A stretch of DNA of 64,000 nucleotides, taken from positions 1 through 64,000 of the forward strand of contig JAMLHH010000016.1 of the NCBI GenBank assembly GCA_023957215.1, written 5' to 3'. This stretch comes from Chitinophagales bacterium (GTDB lineage: Bacteria; Bacteroidota; Bacteroidia; Chitinophagales; JADIYW01). Below, one piece after another: positions 8,923-18,455 of the stretch; the stretch's first letter is position 1; every line of letters begins with the position of its first letter. The notes beneath the pieces are model-generated. The model did no database searches and was not told the DNA's origin. It was given only the letters and a program-made list of their open reading frames with translations. A program made the position numbers and the translations under genes.

Positions 8923-11900
8923 ATAGAATATCTTTTGCTTGCGGATAGTGTTTGAGCATTTTATTAAAAATGGGATTCATGGATAAAAAGTAAGGATTGC
9001 CGACGATAAACATCTGTTTTTTTGCTCTTGTTAATGCAACGTTTAATTTTCTATCTATTGCCCTCCCATTTTCATTAAAAGTATTGGACAATAATTTAAG
9101 TTGGGATTTGTGATTGACACAAAATGAAAAGATAATGATATCTCTTTGTGAGCCTTGATATCTTTCTACCGTATCTATCGTGATATCTTCCAACTCAGGA
9201 ATATTTAATTCTTGTATCCGTTTCCTAATGAGTGCTATCTGATTGCGATAGGGTGTGATAATTCCCAAGGATTTTTGACTGTCAAATTTTATTTTGTTGA
9301 TGATATAAAGTTGGTATATCTCTTTGAGAAGAGCGATGACAATACCGGCTTCATAAGTATTCATCTTAAAAGAAGTGTCTGTTTCTACTTTTTGGGACGG
9401 AATGAAAGCCGTTCTGTTTTTCGCAATAAGCTTTTGAACAGCTTGATTGGTGTTGTACTTTTTCCATTCCAATGGTATAATTTGGTGTGGAGTAGGCACT
9501 AATTCTAATTTTCCTTCGTAAAATTCTTGATTGGAGAAAGATGCAATATCCGCATGCATTCTTCCTTGCTTTTTTAACATACCGAGAGTGGGAGAGTCTG
9601 CTTCGTTTAGATGAGCTCTATACAGTCTCTCAAAAAGGGAAGTCCTTCGGTCTTGAATACCTATATTGATGAGTGAAGAAGTTTTTACTTGGGTAGATTC
9701 TGGACTTTGTAAAACGATGGCAGGCAATTGTTTATAATCACCTATCATAATAAATTTTTCGATGGCATTGTGATTGGAATTGTGTTTCAAACTCAATAAG
9801 CCTATCAGCTGCGGCTCTAATATCTGTGAAGCCTCATCTATAATACAAACCTGAAATTTTTTTAGAGTAAATAAATCCCATTTGCCTGAAATGGATGCGA
9901 CTGTACCCACAAATACTCTGCCGTTTGAGATGACATTTTTTACCTGTTCTCGTTTACCATAGTTTTTAATAATATTTTTTAAAAGATAAGGATGAAATTT
10001 TGAATCAGATGAAAATTCTGAACCTATCCTTATGAAATCAATAGCCGGATGTATCTGTAAAATAGATTCACAAATTTCATCCACGGCTCTATTCGTATAT
10101 GCTAAAAGTAAAATGTGATTGTTTTTATCCGTATAAAACTCTTCTACCATAGACTTCAATACAATAGAGGTCTTTCCTGTGCCTGGTGGTCCAACTAATA
10201 AATAATAGTCTTTTGCTCGTTTGGCATTTAAAACAATCTCATCTATTTCAGGACGGATATAATTTTTGGTCAAAGTAATATCATCATCCACTTTTACTTT
10301 CCTTTGTTGTAAAAGCAAATCTTTACGTTCTTGATTGGTTTGTAAAAAACAGAACAATCCTTTATACATACTTCTAAAAGTACTGTCCATGAAATCGTGT
10401 TCTATGGCATATTTACTTTTTAAAGGTAAAAAGAGAGAATTGCTTTGACTAAAGCGCAAGCGTATTAATATTTGATTGCGTTGAATATCAATGATACTTC
10501 CACGTGTGATTTGTTTGTTGCAGACGTTGTCACCGGCTTGATTCCTTTCGTACAAAATAACAATATCCCCCTTTCTAAAATTGGGTAAAAAATTGTCTTC
10601 ATATTCGGGTAATTTCAGTAAAACTGTAGGAATCTCTCGATCAGAATGATTTTCAATCATTTCTAAATCAATAAGGATATTGCCGGACTCTAATTTTTCT
10701 TCTACTTCATTGAGCCAAATCGATGCTTGTCCCAAACTTTGTTCATAATAACTCAATCCCGATTTGGCAATAAAATGTTCTTTGGCTACAAAATAATAGA
10801 AACTAAAAAAATATTCCTGTTCTAAAAGACTTGCCTGAGTGAAAACTTGTGAGAATCGAAGTATCTGTGGAAGGATAAAACTCTCTATAAACTTTTCGTT
10901 TTGTCCACCTTTGTTGAGTAGTTGTTGGGGTGTAATCCTATTAATTAATTTTCTGAAAAAGCTTTCATCTTCAACAATCAGCCTTTCTAATGCTACGATT
11001 TGATTTCTGATATTTAAAATCTCTTTCATTCCATCCATATAGGGCTGTACCATGCGGAGATTGGCATTAGAATCTTGGTATTTTGAATAAAAAAGATAGG
11101 AGGTAATCTCTTTAAACTTGATACCTAAAACAAGTTGTATCACCATTTGGTATAAAAAAAGCTGTGACTTGTGATTATCTGCGACAAGGCTTGTATTGGA
11201 GTCGGGAAAAGGTGCTTTGCCAGATTTGAGTTCTATGACGACAGATTTATGTGAAGTAAGAGATAAAAAGTCCAATCGACCTTGTACACCGATTTGCGGA
11301 CAGATAAAGCTCGGTTCTAAAATTGCAGTATCTTTATCTATATTTTGCTGTTTAAAAACACTTCTGACAGTATGTTTTATATGATTAAACTGTCTTTGAG
11401 ATTCCTCAAAAAACTTTAATCTTTTTTCATTGTCATCTAATTCGGTGTTGACTGAAATTTCAAAAGGAAAGATTTTGAAAACCTCTTTCATCGTATCTTT
11501 AAAAACGATTTCCTTGTCAAGCGGTGTATGTACAAAAACGTCCAAAAAATAGTTGGCCATATTACCGATGAGAATGGGAGTGGTTGCTTCTGCCAGACTA
11601 AGTTGATTCATATAATACAAAAAAGGATGTGTACTATAACCTTTAAAACACTCCGCTATGGAACTGATATCCAAAAGGTAATCAGGTTCTAAAATAAAAA
11701 GTTCGGGTGTGATTTCTTTATTTTTAATGTGACAATTTATCAAATGGAGAATGTGACCTGATTTGACAAACTTTAAGCTGTCGAGAAAGGGTGGGCTTTG
11801 GGTGTCAAAAATAACCTTATATATATCTGTACTCAGTTCTTGTATGTAGCCCATAAAACAACTGGCTTGTATTTCTTTTACATAAAATCTTGCTAATGCT

Positions 11901-12316
11901 AATTTTATTTCATTGTTTTCAAGTTTTTCTTTAATACTATTCTGCGTATCTTTAAATGATTTTATCTTTGAAGGAAGTGGTGAAGTAGTTAATTTTTGAA
12001 TGCAAAGTCCTACAGCATAGATGTCACTTTCCAATATTTCTTTCTCTACGTTCTTCTTATTGACAAGCACAGAATGTGCATTTTTGCGCATCGTCTGAAT
12101 AGCAAACTGCTCACTTTTTGAAAAATTATACTTTTCACATACAAAAGTTAATCTTGAATAGAGGTCGGGAAACTTTAAGGCTTCATCGTTTGTATATTGT
12201 TTGAGTAATGATAGTAATAACTTTCTCAACTCCGAATATGCCGATTTGGTCTGATTGGTCAATTTATATATTTCCAACAAACTATCGTAAAAATCTTTAT
12301 CACTTAGTATATCCAT
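8912..12316 (-). CDS. Dna2-like helicase-nuclease (PD-(D/E)XK nuclease plus UPF1-like SF1 helicase)
   Basis: This large cytoplasmic DNA enzyme has about 1134 residues. A PD-(D/E)XK nuclease core appears first: GRLDFL near residue 347 and VIELKSGKAP near 362. The SF1B helicase half follows: Walker A GPPGTGKTS near 707, Walker B IIDEASQ, motif III GDYKQLPAIV, motif V ERYQGSQRD and motif VI NVALTRAKKQ near the C-terminus. The nuclease-then-helicase order matches Dna2. A clear Cas4/Dna2 four-cysteine iron-sulfur set was not seen. Likely role: end processing or repair of DNA. An ATG at 12316 is preferred to an in-frame GTG at 12346. It lies 61 bp downstream of mutA on the same strand. Confidence 0.8.
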   Translation of the reverse strand: MDILSDKDFYDSLLEIYKLTNQTKSAYSELRKLLLSLLKQYTNDEALKFPDLYSRLTFVCEKYNFSKSEQFAIQTMRKNAHSVLVNKKNVEKEILESDIYAVGLCIQKLTTSPLPSKIKSFKDTQNSIKEKLENNEIKLALARFYVKEIQASCFMGYIQELSTDIYKVIFDTQSPPFLDSLKFVKSGHILHLINCHIKNKEITPELFILEPDYLLDISSIAECFKGYSTHPFLYYMNQLSLAEATTPILIGNMANYFLDVFVHTPLDKEIVFKDTMKEVFKIFPFEISVNTELDDNEKRLKFFEESQRQFNHIKHTVRSVFKQQNIDKDTAILEPSFICPQIGVQGRLDFLSLTSHKSVVIELKSGKAPFPDSNTSLVADNHKSQLFLYQMVIQLVLGIKFKEITSYLFYSKYQDSNANLRMVQPYMDGMKEILNIRNQIVALERLIVEDESFFRKLINRITPQQLLNKGGQNEKFIESFILPQILRFSQVFTQASLLEQEYFFSFYYFVAKEHFIAKSGLSYYEQSLGQASIWLNEVEEKLESGNILIDLEMIENHSDREIPTVLLKLPEYEDNFLPNFRKGDIVILYERNQAGDNVCNKQITRGSIIDIQRNQILIRLRFSQSNSLFLPLKSKYAIEHDFMDSTFRSMYKGLFCFLQTNQERKDLLLQQRKVKVDDDITLTKNYIRPEIDEIVLNAKRAKDYYLLVGPPGTGKTSIVLKSMVEEFYTDKNNHILLLAYTNRAVDEICESILQIHPAIDFIRIGSEFSSDSKFHPYLLKNIIKNYGKREQVKNVISNGRVFVGTVASISGKWDLFTLKKFQVCIIDEASQILEPQLIGLLSLKHNSNHNAIEKFIMIGDYKQLPAIVLQSPESTQVKTSSLINIGIQDRRTSLFERLYRAHLNEADSPTLGMLKKQGRMHADIASFSNQEFYEGKLELVPTPHQIIPLEWKKYNTNQAVQKLIAKNRTAFIPSQKVETDTSFKMNTYEAGIVIALLKEIYQLYIINKIKFDSQKSLGIITPYRNQIALIRKRIQELNIPELEDITIDTVERYQGSQRDIIIFSFCVNHKSQLKLLSNTFNENGRAIDRKLNVALTRAKKQMFIVGNPYFLSMNPIFNKMLKHYPQAKDILFNE

Positions 12317-12406
12317 TATCAAACTATTGCTTCGGGTAAAAAACACTTATTGAAGACGTAAAAAGTCATCTTATTCCACAAATATTTTTGGTATTTTATG
12401 AGAAAA

Positions 12407-14074
12407 CTATTCTCTTGACAGCAAATCTATAACTTTATTGAGTGAATCGACAATATTTACTCCGTTGTAAATGTTGAGATGTGTGCCTTCAAAGTTCTCT
12501 CTTCCTGCATAGATAATGATTGTTTTTTCTTGTAGTGTTTGTATAGCTTTGGGAACTGTTTCAGATTGGGAGTCTTTATCAAAACACAATACGACAATAT
12601 CTGGTTGTGTATCAGAAATTTCTTTTAAAGTATCCTCCCAAATTCCGTTTGAATTTCCCTCCTCAGAATCTATTGCTGCAATCTGTAAAAAATTGTAAGC
12701 AAAATTAGCGATTGCTTTACTTTGAGCCGAAATAGAATTTCTCCACAAATAAGCAGAAGGTTTCTTTTTTAATTCTAATAAAGTTCGCAGTTTCAGGTTT
12801 TCAAAAGGTACGGAAATTCTTTTGTCGGTATTCGTATTCTGAATAGGATGTGAGATGAAATCGTCTTTCGGGTTAGGAAATTTATTGGTTCCTATCATGG
12901 CAAGTTTTCCTGTAAAACTATTTTCCTCCAATATTTCTTTGTGTTTTTGATTTAATTTTTTAGGAAGCACCGAGACAAGAAGTCCGCCCTCTTTTTCAAT
13001 TCCTAAGAAAGTATTCCAAGCTTTTTCTTTCAAATCTTTGATAAGATGGCTGATATAATAATTTCCTTTCGCCGGATCAAAATGTTTGTCAAAATGACTT
13101 TCTTCAATCAACAGATGTTGGATATTTCTGGATATTCTTTGTGTGAAAGTATTTTCTCCTTCTTTAAAAGGTTGTAGCATGACACCATCTGCACTCCCTA
13201 AAATGGCACTTATCGCTTCAGTCGTCATACGTAAAATATTGGTTTCTCTATCTAAATGACTGTGATAGATTTGTGCGGTCTCTGCTATAATTTTGAAGTT
13301 TGCACCTTCATATTGGTTGGCGATGATATGCAATAAATTCCGAAGTGTTTTTAACTTGGCTAACTCAAAAAAGAAATTAGGGCCGATGGCAGTTTTGATA
13401 TAAATATCACCTATTTCATTCGTTTTGAAACCGACATTTCTTAGTTGATGAAAGTTTTCCTGTACGGTCGAAAGTATGAATGCTATTTCATCAGAAATTC
13501 TTGCACCATTGTTCTTGAACGATGAACCATCTACTAATAATACGCCCCAAGAAGCTTGAAGAGATTGTTTGATTTCTAAAAGTTTTTTCAACCAGCTAAT
13601 CTTAAAGATTGTTTTGGTATCGAAATTTTGTAATGGATTGATTCCCAGGTGAACTTTTGCATTTTTATTCTTTTTCCAAAAATCAATATGTTCGTTGTTC
13701 CAATCTATATTTTCAAAAGAAACCGTTGCCAAAAGAATGTCAATTTTGTCAATCAAAGAGCCGATCTCAAAAGAAGAATGATTGTGATTAATAAAGTGTA
13801 CTTGAGTTGCGCCACCATTGAGATTATCTAATGCTTCCTGATTGGCTTTTTCGGAAATAGTGATAGGAGCTATTATATCCCAACTTGTATTGGATTTATT
13901 AGTATATTGAATTGAATCTTCTTCGGAAGTGTAATAGGGAAGAACTTTTATATCATCCATACTTTTCCAAACCAAAGTGTTATCAAAGTCTTTCCCTTTA
14001 AGGTCTTTTTCAATAACCTGCCTCCACTTTTCAACTTCCTGTTTGTCAAAATCTGAAAATAAATCTTCTTTCAT
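12407..14074 (-). CDS. mutA: Methylmalonyl-CoA mutase small (beta) subunit
   Basis: The sequence starting KEDLFSDFDKQEVEKWRQ and the following KDLKGKDFDNTLVWKSMDD are characteristic of the Bacteroidota small subunit. It forms a heterodimer with the B12-binding large subunit, interconverting succinyl-CoA and methylmalonyl-CoA. The TIM-barrel domain fills about residues 1-400; a degenerate B12-domain-like segment follows (IVVLCFDKDSQ). ATG at 14074 is preferred to the upstream in-frame ATG at 14089. The large subunit, normally the next gene, is not adjacent: the gene downstream is the Dna2-like helicase. Confidence 0.85.
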   Translation of the reverse strand: MKEDLFSDFDKQEVEKWRQVIEKDLKGKDFDNTLVWKSMDDIKVLPYYTSEEDSIQYTNKSNTSWDIIAPITISEKANQEALDNLNGGATQVHFINHNHSSFEIGSLIDKIDILLATVSFENIDWNNEHIDFWKKNKNAKVHLGINPLQNFDTKTIFKISWLKKLLEIKQSLQASWGVLLVDGSSFKNNGARISDEIAFILSTVQENFHQLRNVGFKTNEIGDIYIKTAIGPNFFFELAKLKTLRNLLHIIANQYEGANFKIIAETAQIYHSHLDRETNILRMTTEAISAILGSADGVMLQPFKEGENTFTQRISRNIQHLLIEESHFDKHFDPAKGNYYISHLIKDLKEKAWNTFLGIEKEGGLLVSVLPKKLNQKHKEILEENSFTGKLAMIGTNKFPNPKDDFISHPIQNTNTDKRISVPFENLKLRTLLELKKKPSAYLWRNSISAQSKAIANFAYNFLQIAAIDSEEGNSNGIWEDTLKEISDTQPDIVVLCFDKDSQSETVPKAIQTLQEKTIIIYAGRENFEGTHLNIYNGVNIVDSLNKVIDLLSRE

Positions 14075-14089
14075 AAAACGAATGTACAT

Positions 14090-14492
14090 ATAATTTTAGA
14101 GCATAGGGCTGTGTATAGACTAATAGAAAACAAGTATTTTGTCAAAAAACATGGAGCCATAATTATATTTTTGAAACAATATTACTAAATTGCATTTCGT
14201 TTTAAGTTAATATAACTCGAACATTAAAAATGTGTGATATGTATAGAAAAAGATGCCTCATTGATAATAATAAGACTTTATTATCGGCTATGATAAAATT
14301 TGTAGAAAGTTTTATACTTCAAAATGTGATTATAAGATAAAACCGTTATGATAGTTAAATGATATTTTTTATTTAATATTGATTTATATTTAAAAAATTA
14401 ATTTATAGCTTTTAAAAGTTTTGTTAAGATTAAAATAAACTTAATTTTACGGCTAATAAAACCTTGAGAAGCTGATAATAAAGAAATAGTGA
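14090..14492. other. AT-rich intergenic region
   Basis: This 403-bp divergent gap separates mutA from the outer-membrane protein gene. It is strongly AT-rich. Apart from a chance-looking 33-codon ORF at 14239-14340, no gene, RNA motif or strong hairpin was seen. It must hold the promoters of both flanking genes, but no full -33/-7 pair was recognised. Confidence 0.4.
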
Positions 14493-15449
14493 ATGATTTA
14501 TAATAAGAAAATATTTTACACATTACTGTTATTATTGTCTGTTCTTTTTCAGACAGATCTTAACGCCCAAATGTTCCAGCCTTCACATACAGTTGGGTTT
14601 TCAGTAGGTGTTGCTAACTTTCTTGGAGACTTGGGTGGTTCAAGACAAATAGGTAGAGGCTTCTTATTTGATTTGGATATCCAGTCCACAAGACCGGCAA
14701 TAGGCGTTTATTATAAGTACAATGCAAATTACTTTTTATCTTTTAAAGGGGAGCTTGCTTATATGCAATTATACGGCAATGATGGTTTTTCAAAAGCCGA
14801 ATACTTTGTGGATGAAGGCTATTATAGAAGATACCGCAACTTAAACTTTACTTCACCTATCATCTCAATCGGTGCGATGGCAGAGTTGAATCTTTATAAA
14901 TATGAAGCAGGTAACAACGAAAGCTTCAAATTTGCTCCTTTTGTAGGAATCGGTGGCGGTGCTTTTTGGTTCAATCCCACCACCACAGATCCATTGACAG
15001 GAGAAAAAGTCAGATTACAGCCATTGGGTACGGAAGGGCAAGGATTACCCGGCTATCCTGATAAGTACAAATTATTTCAACCTCAATTATTAGGTTCTGC
15101 CGGTTTGAAATTTAATGCCGGACCTGCTTTGGCGATGACCTTTGAGGTGGTATATCATCAAACTTTTACTGACTACATAGATGATGTCAGTACAGATTTT
15201 GTGAATCCCATGTTATTTTACAACTATTATGATGCTGATAAAGCAGCACAAGTTGCCAGATTACATAACAGAGCTCCCGAATTGGGTCTCAACGACCCAA
15301 GACTTTTGGTGATTACGAGAGAAGGAGAAATTAGAGGTGATAAAAAAGATAATGATCAATACTTTAGATTGCAATTTACTTTCTCTTTTATCATGGGAGC
15401 TAAGAAAGGAGGTAGAGGATCTAATCTGTATCGTTGTCCGGTATGGTAG
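14493..15449 (+). CDS. Outer-membrane beta-barrel protein (DUF6089-like)
   Basis: This 318-residue exported protein begins with a signal peptide (LLLLLSVLFQ, cleaved near LNAQ). The mature part starts with a glycine/aromatic-rich barrel strand pattern (VGFSVGVANFLGDLGG) and carries alternating strands throughout (YYKYNANYFLSFKGELAY, FAPFVGIGGGAFWF). It ends in a final strand FRLQFTFSFIMG and a short tail. This is a common Bacteroidota outer-membrane protein family of unknown function; the DUF6089 label is from memory of the pattern. It is followed after 129 bp by the RSH gene. Confidence 0.72.
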   Translation: MIYNKKIFYTLLLLLSVLFQTDLNAQMFQPSHTVGFSVGVANFLGDLGGSRQIGRGFLFDLDIQSTRPAIGVYYKYNANYFLSFKGELAYMQLYGNDGFSKAEYFVDEGYYRRYRNLNFTSPIISIGAMAELNLYKYEAGNNESFKFAPFVGIGGGAFWFNPTTTDPLTGEKVRLQPLGTEGQGLPGYPDKYKLFQPQLLGSAGLKFNAGPALAMTFEVVYHQTFTDYIDDVSTDFVNPMLFYNYYDADKAAQVARLHNRAPELGLNDPRLLVITREGEIRGDKKDNDQYFRLQFTFSFIMGAKKGGRGSNLYRCPVW

Positions 15450-15578
15450 AGAATTTCTTTACTATTCTTCTCTGCTAAGACTTTAAGATTCTTATATTAG
15501 TATTTGTTATTCATATTAATGGTATGAATAATTTTTTATTTTAATCAAAATATCGCAATTTCTGTTATTCATATTTAT

Positions 15579-17807
15579 ATGCAAGAGCTTGAAATAGACA
15601 AAGAACAGGAGCTTAAAGAGATACAGCGCTCTTACAAGCAGCTCGTTAAAATCATGTCTCCGAGAATGAAACCGGGAGATGAGAAACGTTTGGAAAGGGC
15701 TTTTGAAGTGGCAGCGGAGGCTCATAAAGATCAAAGGAGGAAATCAGGCATTGCATATATCTTTCATCCTTTGGAGGTGGCAAAGATAGTAGCAGGCGAA
15801 ATCGGTTTGGGAACGACGTCGGTGATGTGTGCTTTGTTACATGATACCGTTGAAGATACTGAGCTGACCTTTGATGATATTCGTCGGGAATTTGGTGATG
15901 AAGTAGTAAAAATTATTGATGGACTGACCAAAATTAGCCAAATATCTTCAAGAACGGAGTCCATACAGGCGGAAAATTATCGCAAAATACTATTGACTTT
16001 GAGTGATGATATCCGTGTGATACTCATCAAATTAGCAGATAGATTACATAATATGCGGACATTGGATACCATGTCTCGCAAAAACCAGTTAAAAATCTCT
16101 TCCGAAACCATCTATTTATATGCACCTTTGGCACACCGACTTGGTCTATATTCCATTAAAAGCGAGATGGAAGACCTTTCTATGAAATATACTGAAAGAG
16201 AAAAGTACAAAGAAATAGCAGGATTATTAAACACTACAAAACGAGGGAGAAATAAATTTATATCGGAATTTATCAAACCCATTCAAGAAGATTTGGAGAA
16301 AGTAGGTTTAAAAGCCAATGTTTTCGGTCGTCCTAAATCTATCTTTTCCATTTGGAATAAAATGAAAAAGAAAGAAGTATCTTTTGAAGATGTATATGAT
16401 AAATTTGCTATCAGGGTTATTATAGATTCTCCGGTTGAAAGAGAAAAAGAAGACTGCTGGCGAGCATATTCTATTATTACCGATCAATATCGTCCCAGCC
16501 CTAACCGGTTGAGAGACTGGCTGTCTCACCCCAAGGCTAATGGTTACGAGTCCTTACATACTACTGTCATGGGGTCAAAAGGAAAGTGGGTAGAAGTGCA
16601 AATACGCTCCAAACGAATGGATGAGATTGCCGAAAAAGGTTTGGCAGCGCATTACAAATACAAGGAAGGAGCTTCTAATGAAAATAAAAATAAGGCAGAC
16701 GAGATAATAGAAAATTGGTTGATGCAGGTAAGGGAATATCTAAAAAGCCCTGAAACCAATCCTTTGGATTTTATTGAAGATTTCAAACTGCAACTTTACA
16801 CCAAAGAGATTTACACCTTTACACCCAAAGGAGAACTCAAAGTCTTACCCGTAGGGGCGACAGCTTTGGATTTTGCATATCATATTCATACAGGTGTGGG
16901 TGACACCTGTATTGGAGCCAAAGTGAATAATAAATTGGTTTCCATTAGTCACGTGCTGCAAAATGGCGATCAAGTAGAAATCATCACCTCTAAAAAGCAA
17001 AAACCATCAGAGTCGTGGTTAAGCATAGTGACCACTTCCAGAGCTCAATCTAAAATCAAAAACTCTCTCAAAGAAGAGAAAAAGTTAGTGGCTGAGAATG
17101 GAAAGGAAATTTTGGAACGTAAATTAAAGGGGCTGAAGGTACCTTTGACCCATGAGAATTTGCAAGTATTGATTAATTATTTCAATTCGCAAAGTGCCTT
17201 AGATTTATATTATAATTTTGCAGTACATAAATTAAATCCACAGCGGTTAAAAGAGTTGAGCATCAATGGACAAAAACTTGAGATACCCAAGCACGATAAG
17301 CAACCAATAGAAATAGATGAATTTACTGTCTTTAAGAAGACAAAATTGGATAAAAATGCAGAATTGGTCATTTTTGGTGAATCCTCTAATCAATTTCCTT
17401 TTGAATTTGCCAAATGCTGTAATCCGATTCCGGGAGATGATGTAGTGGGTTTCATATCTATCAATGGTGTTGTGAAAATACATCGGACAAATTGTAAAAA
17501 TGTTATCAACTTGATGTCCAAATATGGATATCGAATTATCAAAGCCTCATGGACACCGAATGAAGCTTCCGATTTCTTAATGGAAATAGGTATCAATGGG
17601 ATTGATGAATTGGGTGTTTTAAACAAAATTACCCATATTATTTCGGATGAAATGGAAGTCAATATGCAGTCGATGTCGGTGGAGTCTAACAATGGTATCT
17701 ATGAAGGGAAATTGAAAATTTATGTAAAAAACCAGCAACAATTACAATCATTGATAGACAGGCTCAAAGCGATTGAAGGTGTAACAGGTGTCAGTAGGAT
17801 AGAATAA
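15579..17807 (+). CDS. rsh: Bifunctional (p)ppGpp synthetase/hydrolase (RelA/SpoT homologue)
   Basis: The long RSH enzyme makes and degrades the alarmone (p)ppGpp. The 742 residues carry, in order: a metal-dependent HD hydrolase domain (FHPLEV near 61, ALLHDTVEDT near 86-95), a synthetase domain (FGRPKSIFSIWNKMKKK near 247, then FAIRVIID), a TGS domain (IYTFTPKGELKVLPVGATA, about 410-470), and a C-terminal ACT domain. The intact HD motif indicates that hydrolase activity is retained. The exonuclease gene follows 16 bp after the stop, so the two are probably cotranscribed up to the strong terminator at 18407. Confidence 0.93.
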   Translation: MQELEIDKEQELKEIQRSYKQLVKIMSPRMKPGDEKRLERAFEVAAEAHKDQRRKSGIAYIFHPLEVAKIVAGEIGLGTTSVMCALLHDTVEDTELTFDDIRREFGDEVVKIIDGLTKISQISSRTESIQAENYRKILLTLSDDIRVILIKLADRLHNMRTLDTMSRKNQLKISSETIYLYAPLAHRLGLYSIKSEMEDLSMKYTEREKYKEIAGLLNTTKRGRNKFISEFIKPIQEDLEKVGLKANVFGRPKSIFSIWNKMKKKEVSFEDVYDKFAIRVIIDSPVEREKEDCWRAYSIITDQYRPSPNRLRDWLSHPKANGYESLHTTVMGSKGKWVEVQIRSKRMDEIAEKGLAAHYKYKEGASNENKNKADEIIENWLMQVREYLKSPETNPLDFIEDFKLQLYTKEIYTFTPKGELKVLPVGATALDFAYHIHTGVGDTCIGAKVNNKLVSISHVLQNGDQVEIITSKKQKPSESWLSIVTTSRAQSKIKNSLKEEKKLVAENGKEILERKLKGLKVPLTHENLQVLINYFNSQSALDLYYNFAVHKLNPQRLKELSINGQKLEIPKHDKQPIEIDEFTVFKKTKLDKNAELVIFGESSNQFPFEFAKCCNPIPGDDVVGFISINGVVKIHRTNCKNVINLMSKYGYRIIKASWTPNEASDFLMEIGINGIDELGVLNKITHIISDEMEVNMQSMSVESNNGIYEGKLKIYVKNQQQLQSLIDRLKAIEGVTGVSRIE

Positions 17808-17823
17808 TGATTTACAGAGAAAT

Positions 17824-18399
17824 ATGAGCTATTTATTTTTTGACACCGAGACGACAGGATTACCTAAAGATTGGAAAGCACCCCTGACAGATTTTAACAA
17901 TTGGCCAAGGATGATTCAATTGGGTTTTTTACTGTATGATGATAAAGGTATAGAAGTAGATGAGGGTAATTTTATTATACGTCCTGAAGGATTTACAATT
18001 CCGTCAGAAGTTTCTAAAATTCATGGTATTACGACAGAAAAAGCTTTGGATGAAGGTATCATACTCCTAAATGTTTTAGAAGAGTTTAGTTCATTTATTC
18101 GGAATGCGGATATTTTGGTAGCTCACAATATGGCTTTTGACGAGAAGATAGTGGGAGCGGAGTTTCTGAGAAAAGGGATGGATAATGTAATAGCTTTTAA
18201 ACGTAAGATATGTACGATGAGGAGTTCAAAAGAATATTGTGGTCTGCCCGGAAAATACGGTCTCAAAAATCCGAGACTTTCAGAATTACATTTCAAGCTA
18301 TTTGGTCATAATTTTGAAAATGCACATGATGCATTTGCTGATATTAAAGCGACGGCAGCTTGTTTTTGGGAACTCAAACGGCTAAGGATTATCAGATAA
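17824..18399 (+). CDS. DnaQ-like 3'-5' exonuclease (DEDDh)
   Basis: The 191-residue protein is a single exonuclease domain. Exo I is FFDTETTG (D7, E9), Exo II is HNMAFDEKI, and Exo III-epsilon is HDAFADIKAT, giving the DEDDh pattern. It may act as a proofreading epsilon-like subunit or a free repair exonuclease. It lacks an obvious clamp-binding tail, so the proofreading role is uncertain. It lies 16 bp after the RSH gene and is followed immediately by a UUCG terminator. Confidence 0.85.
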   Translation: MSYLFFDTETTGLPKDWKAPLTDFNNWPRMIQLGFLLYDDKGIEVDEGNFIIRPEGFTIPSEVSKIHGITTEKALDEGIILLNVLEEFSSFIRNADILVAHNMAFDEKIVGAEFLRKGMDNVIAFKRKICTMRSSKEYCGLPGKYGLKNPRLSELHFKLFGHNFENAHDAFADIKATAACFWELKRLRIIR

Positions 18400-18406
18400 G
18401 TTAATC

Positions 18407-18438
18407 AAAAAAGGCTGTCCTTCGGGACAGCCTTTTTT
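18407..18438. terminator. Bidirectional UUCG-loop terminator
   Basis: Perfect 14-bp arms AAAAAAGGCTGTCC and GGACAGCCTTTTTT flank a TTCG tetraloop. It lies between the convergent exonuclease and TPR genes, with A and T runs on both sides, so it should terminate in both directions. Confidence 0.93.
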
Positions 18439-18455
18439 GAATTGGTATTTATCTT

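Noticed and set aside
14239-14340. A 33-codon ORF in the gap between mutA and the outer-membrane protein gene
   Set aside because: It has no ribosome binding site, no recognisable sequence, and its length is expected by chance in AT-rich DNA.
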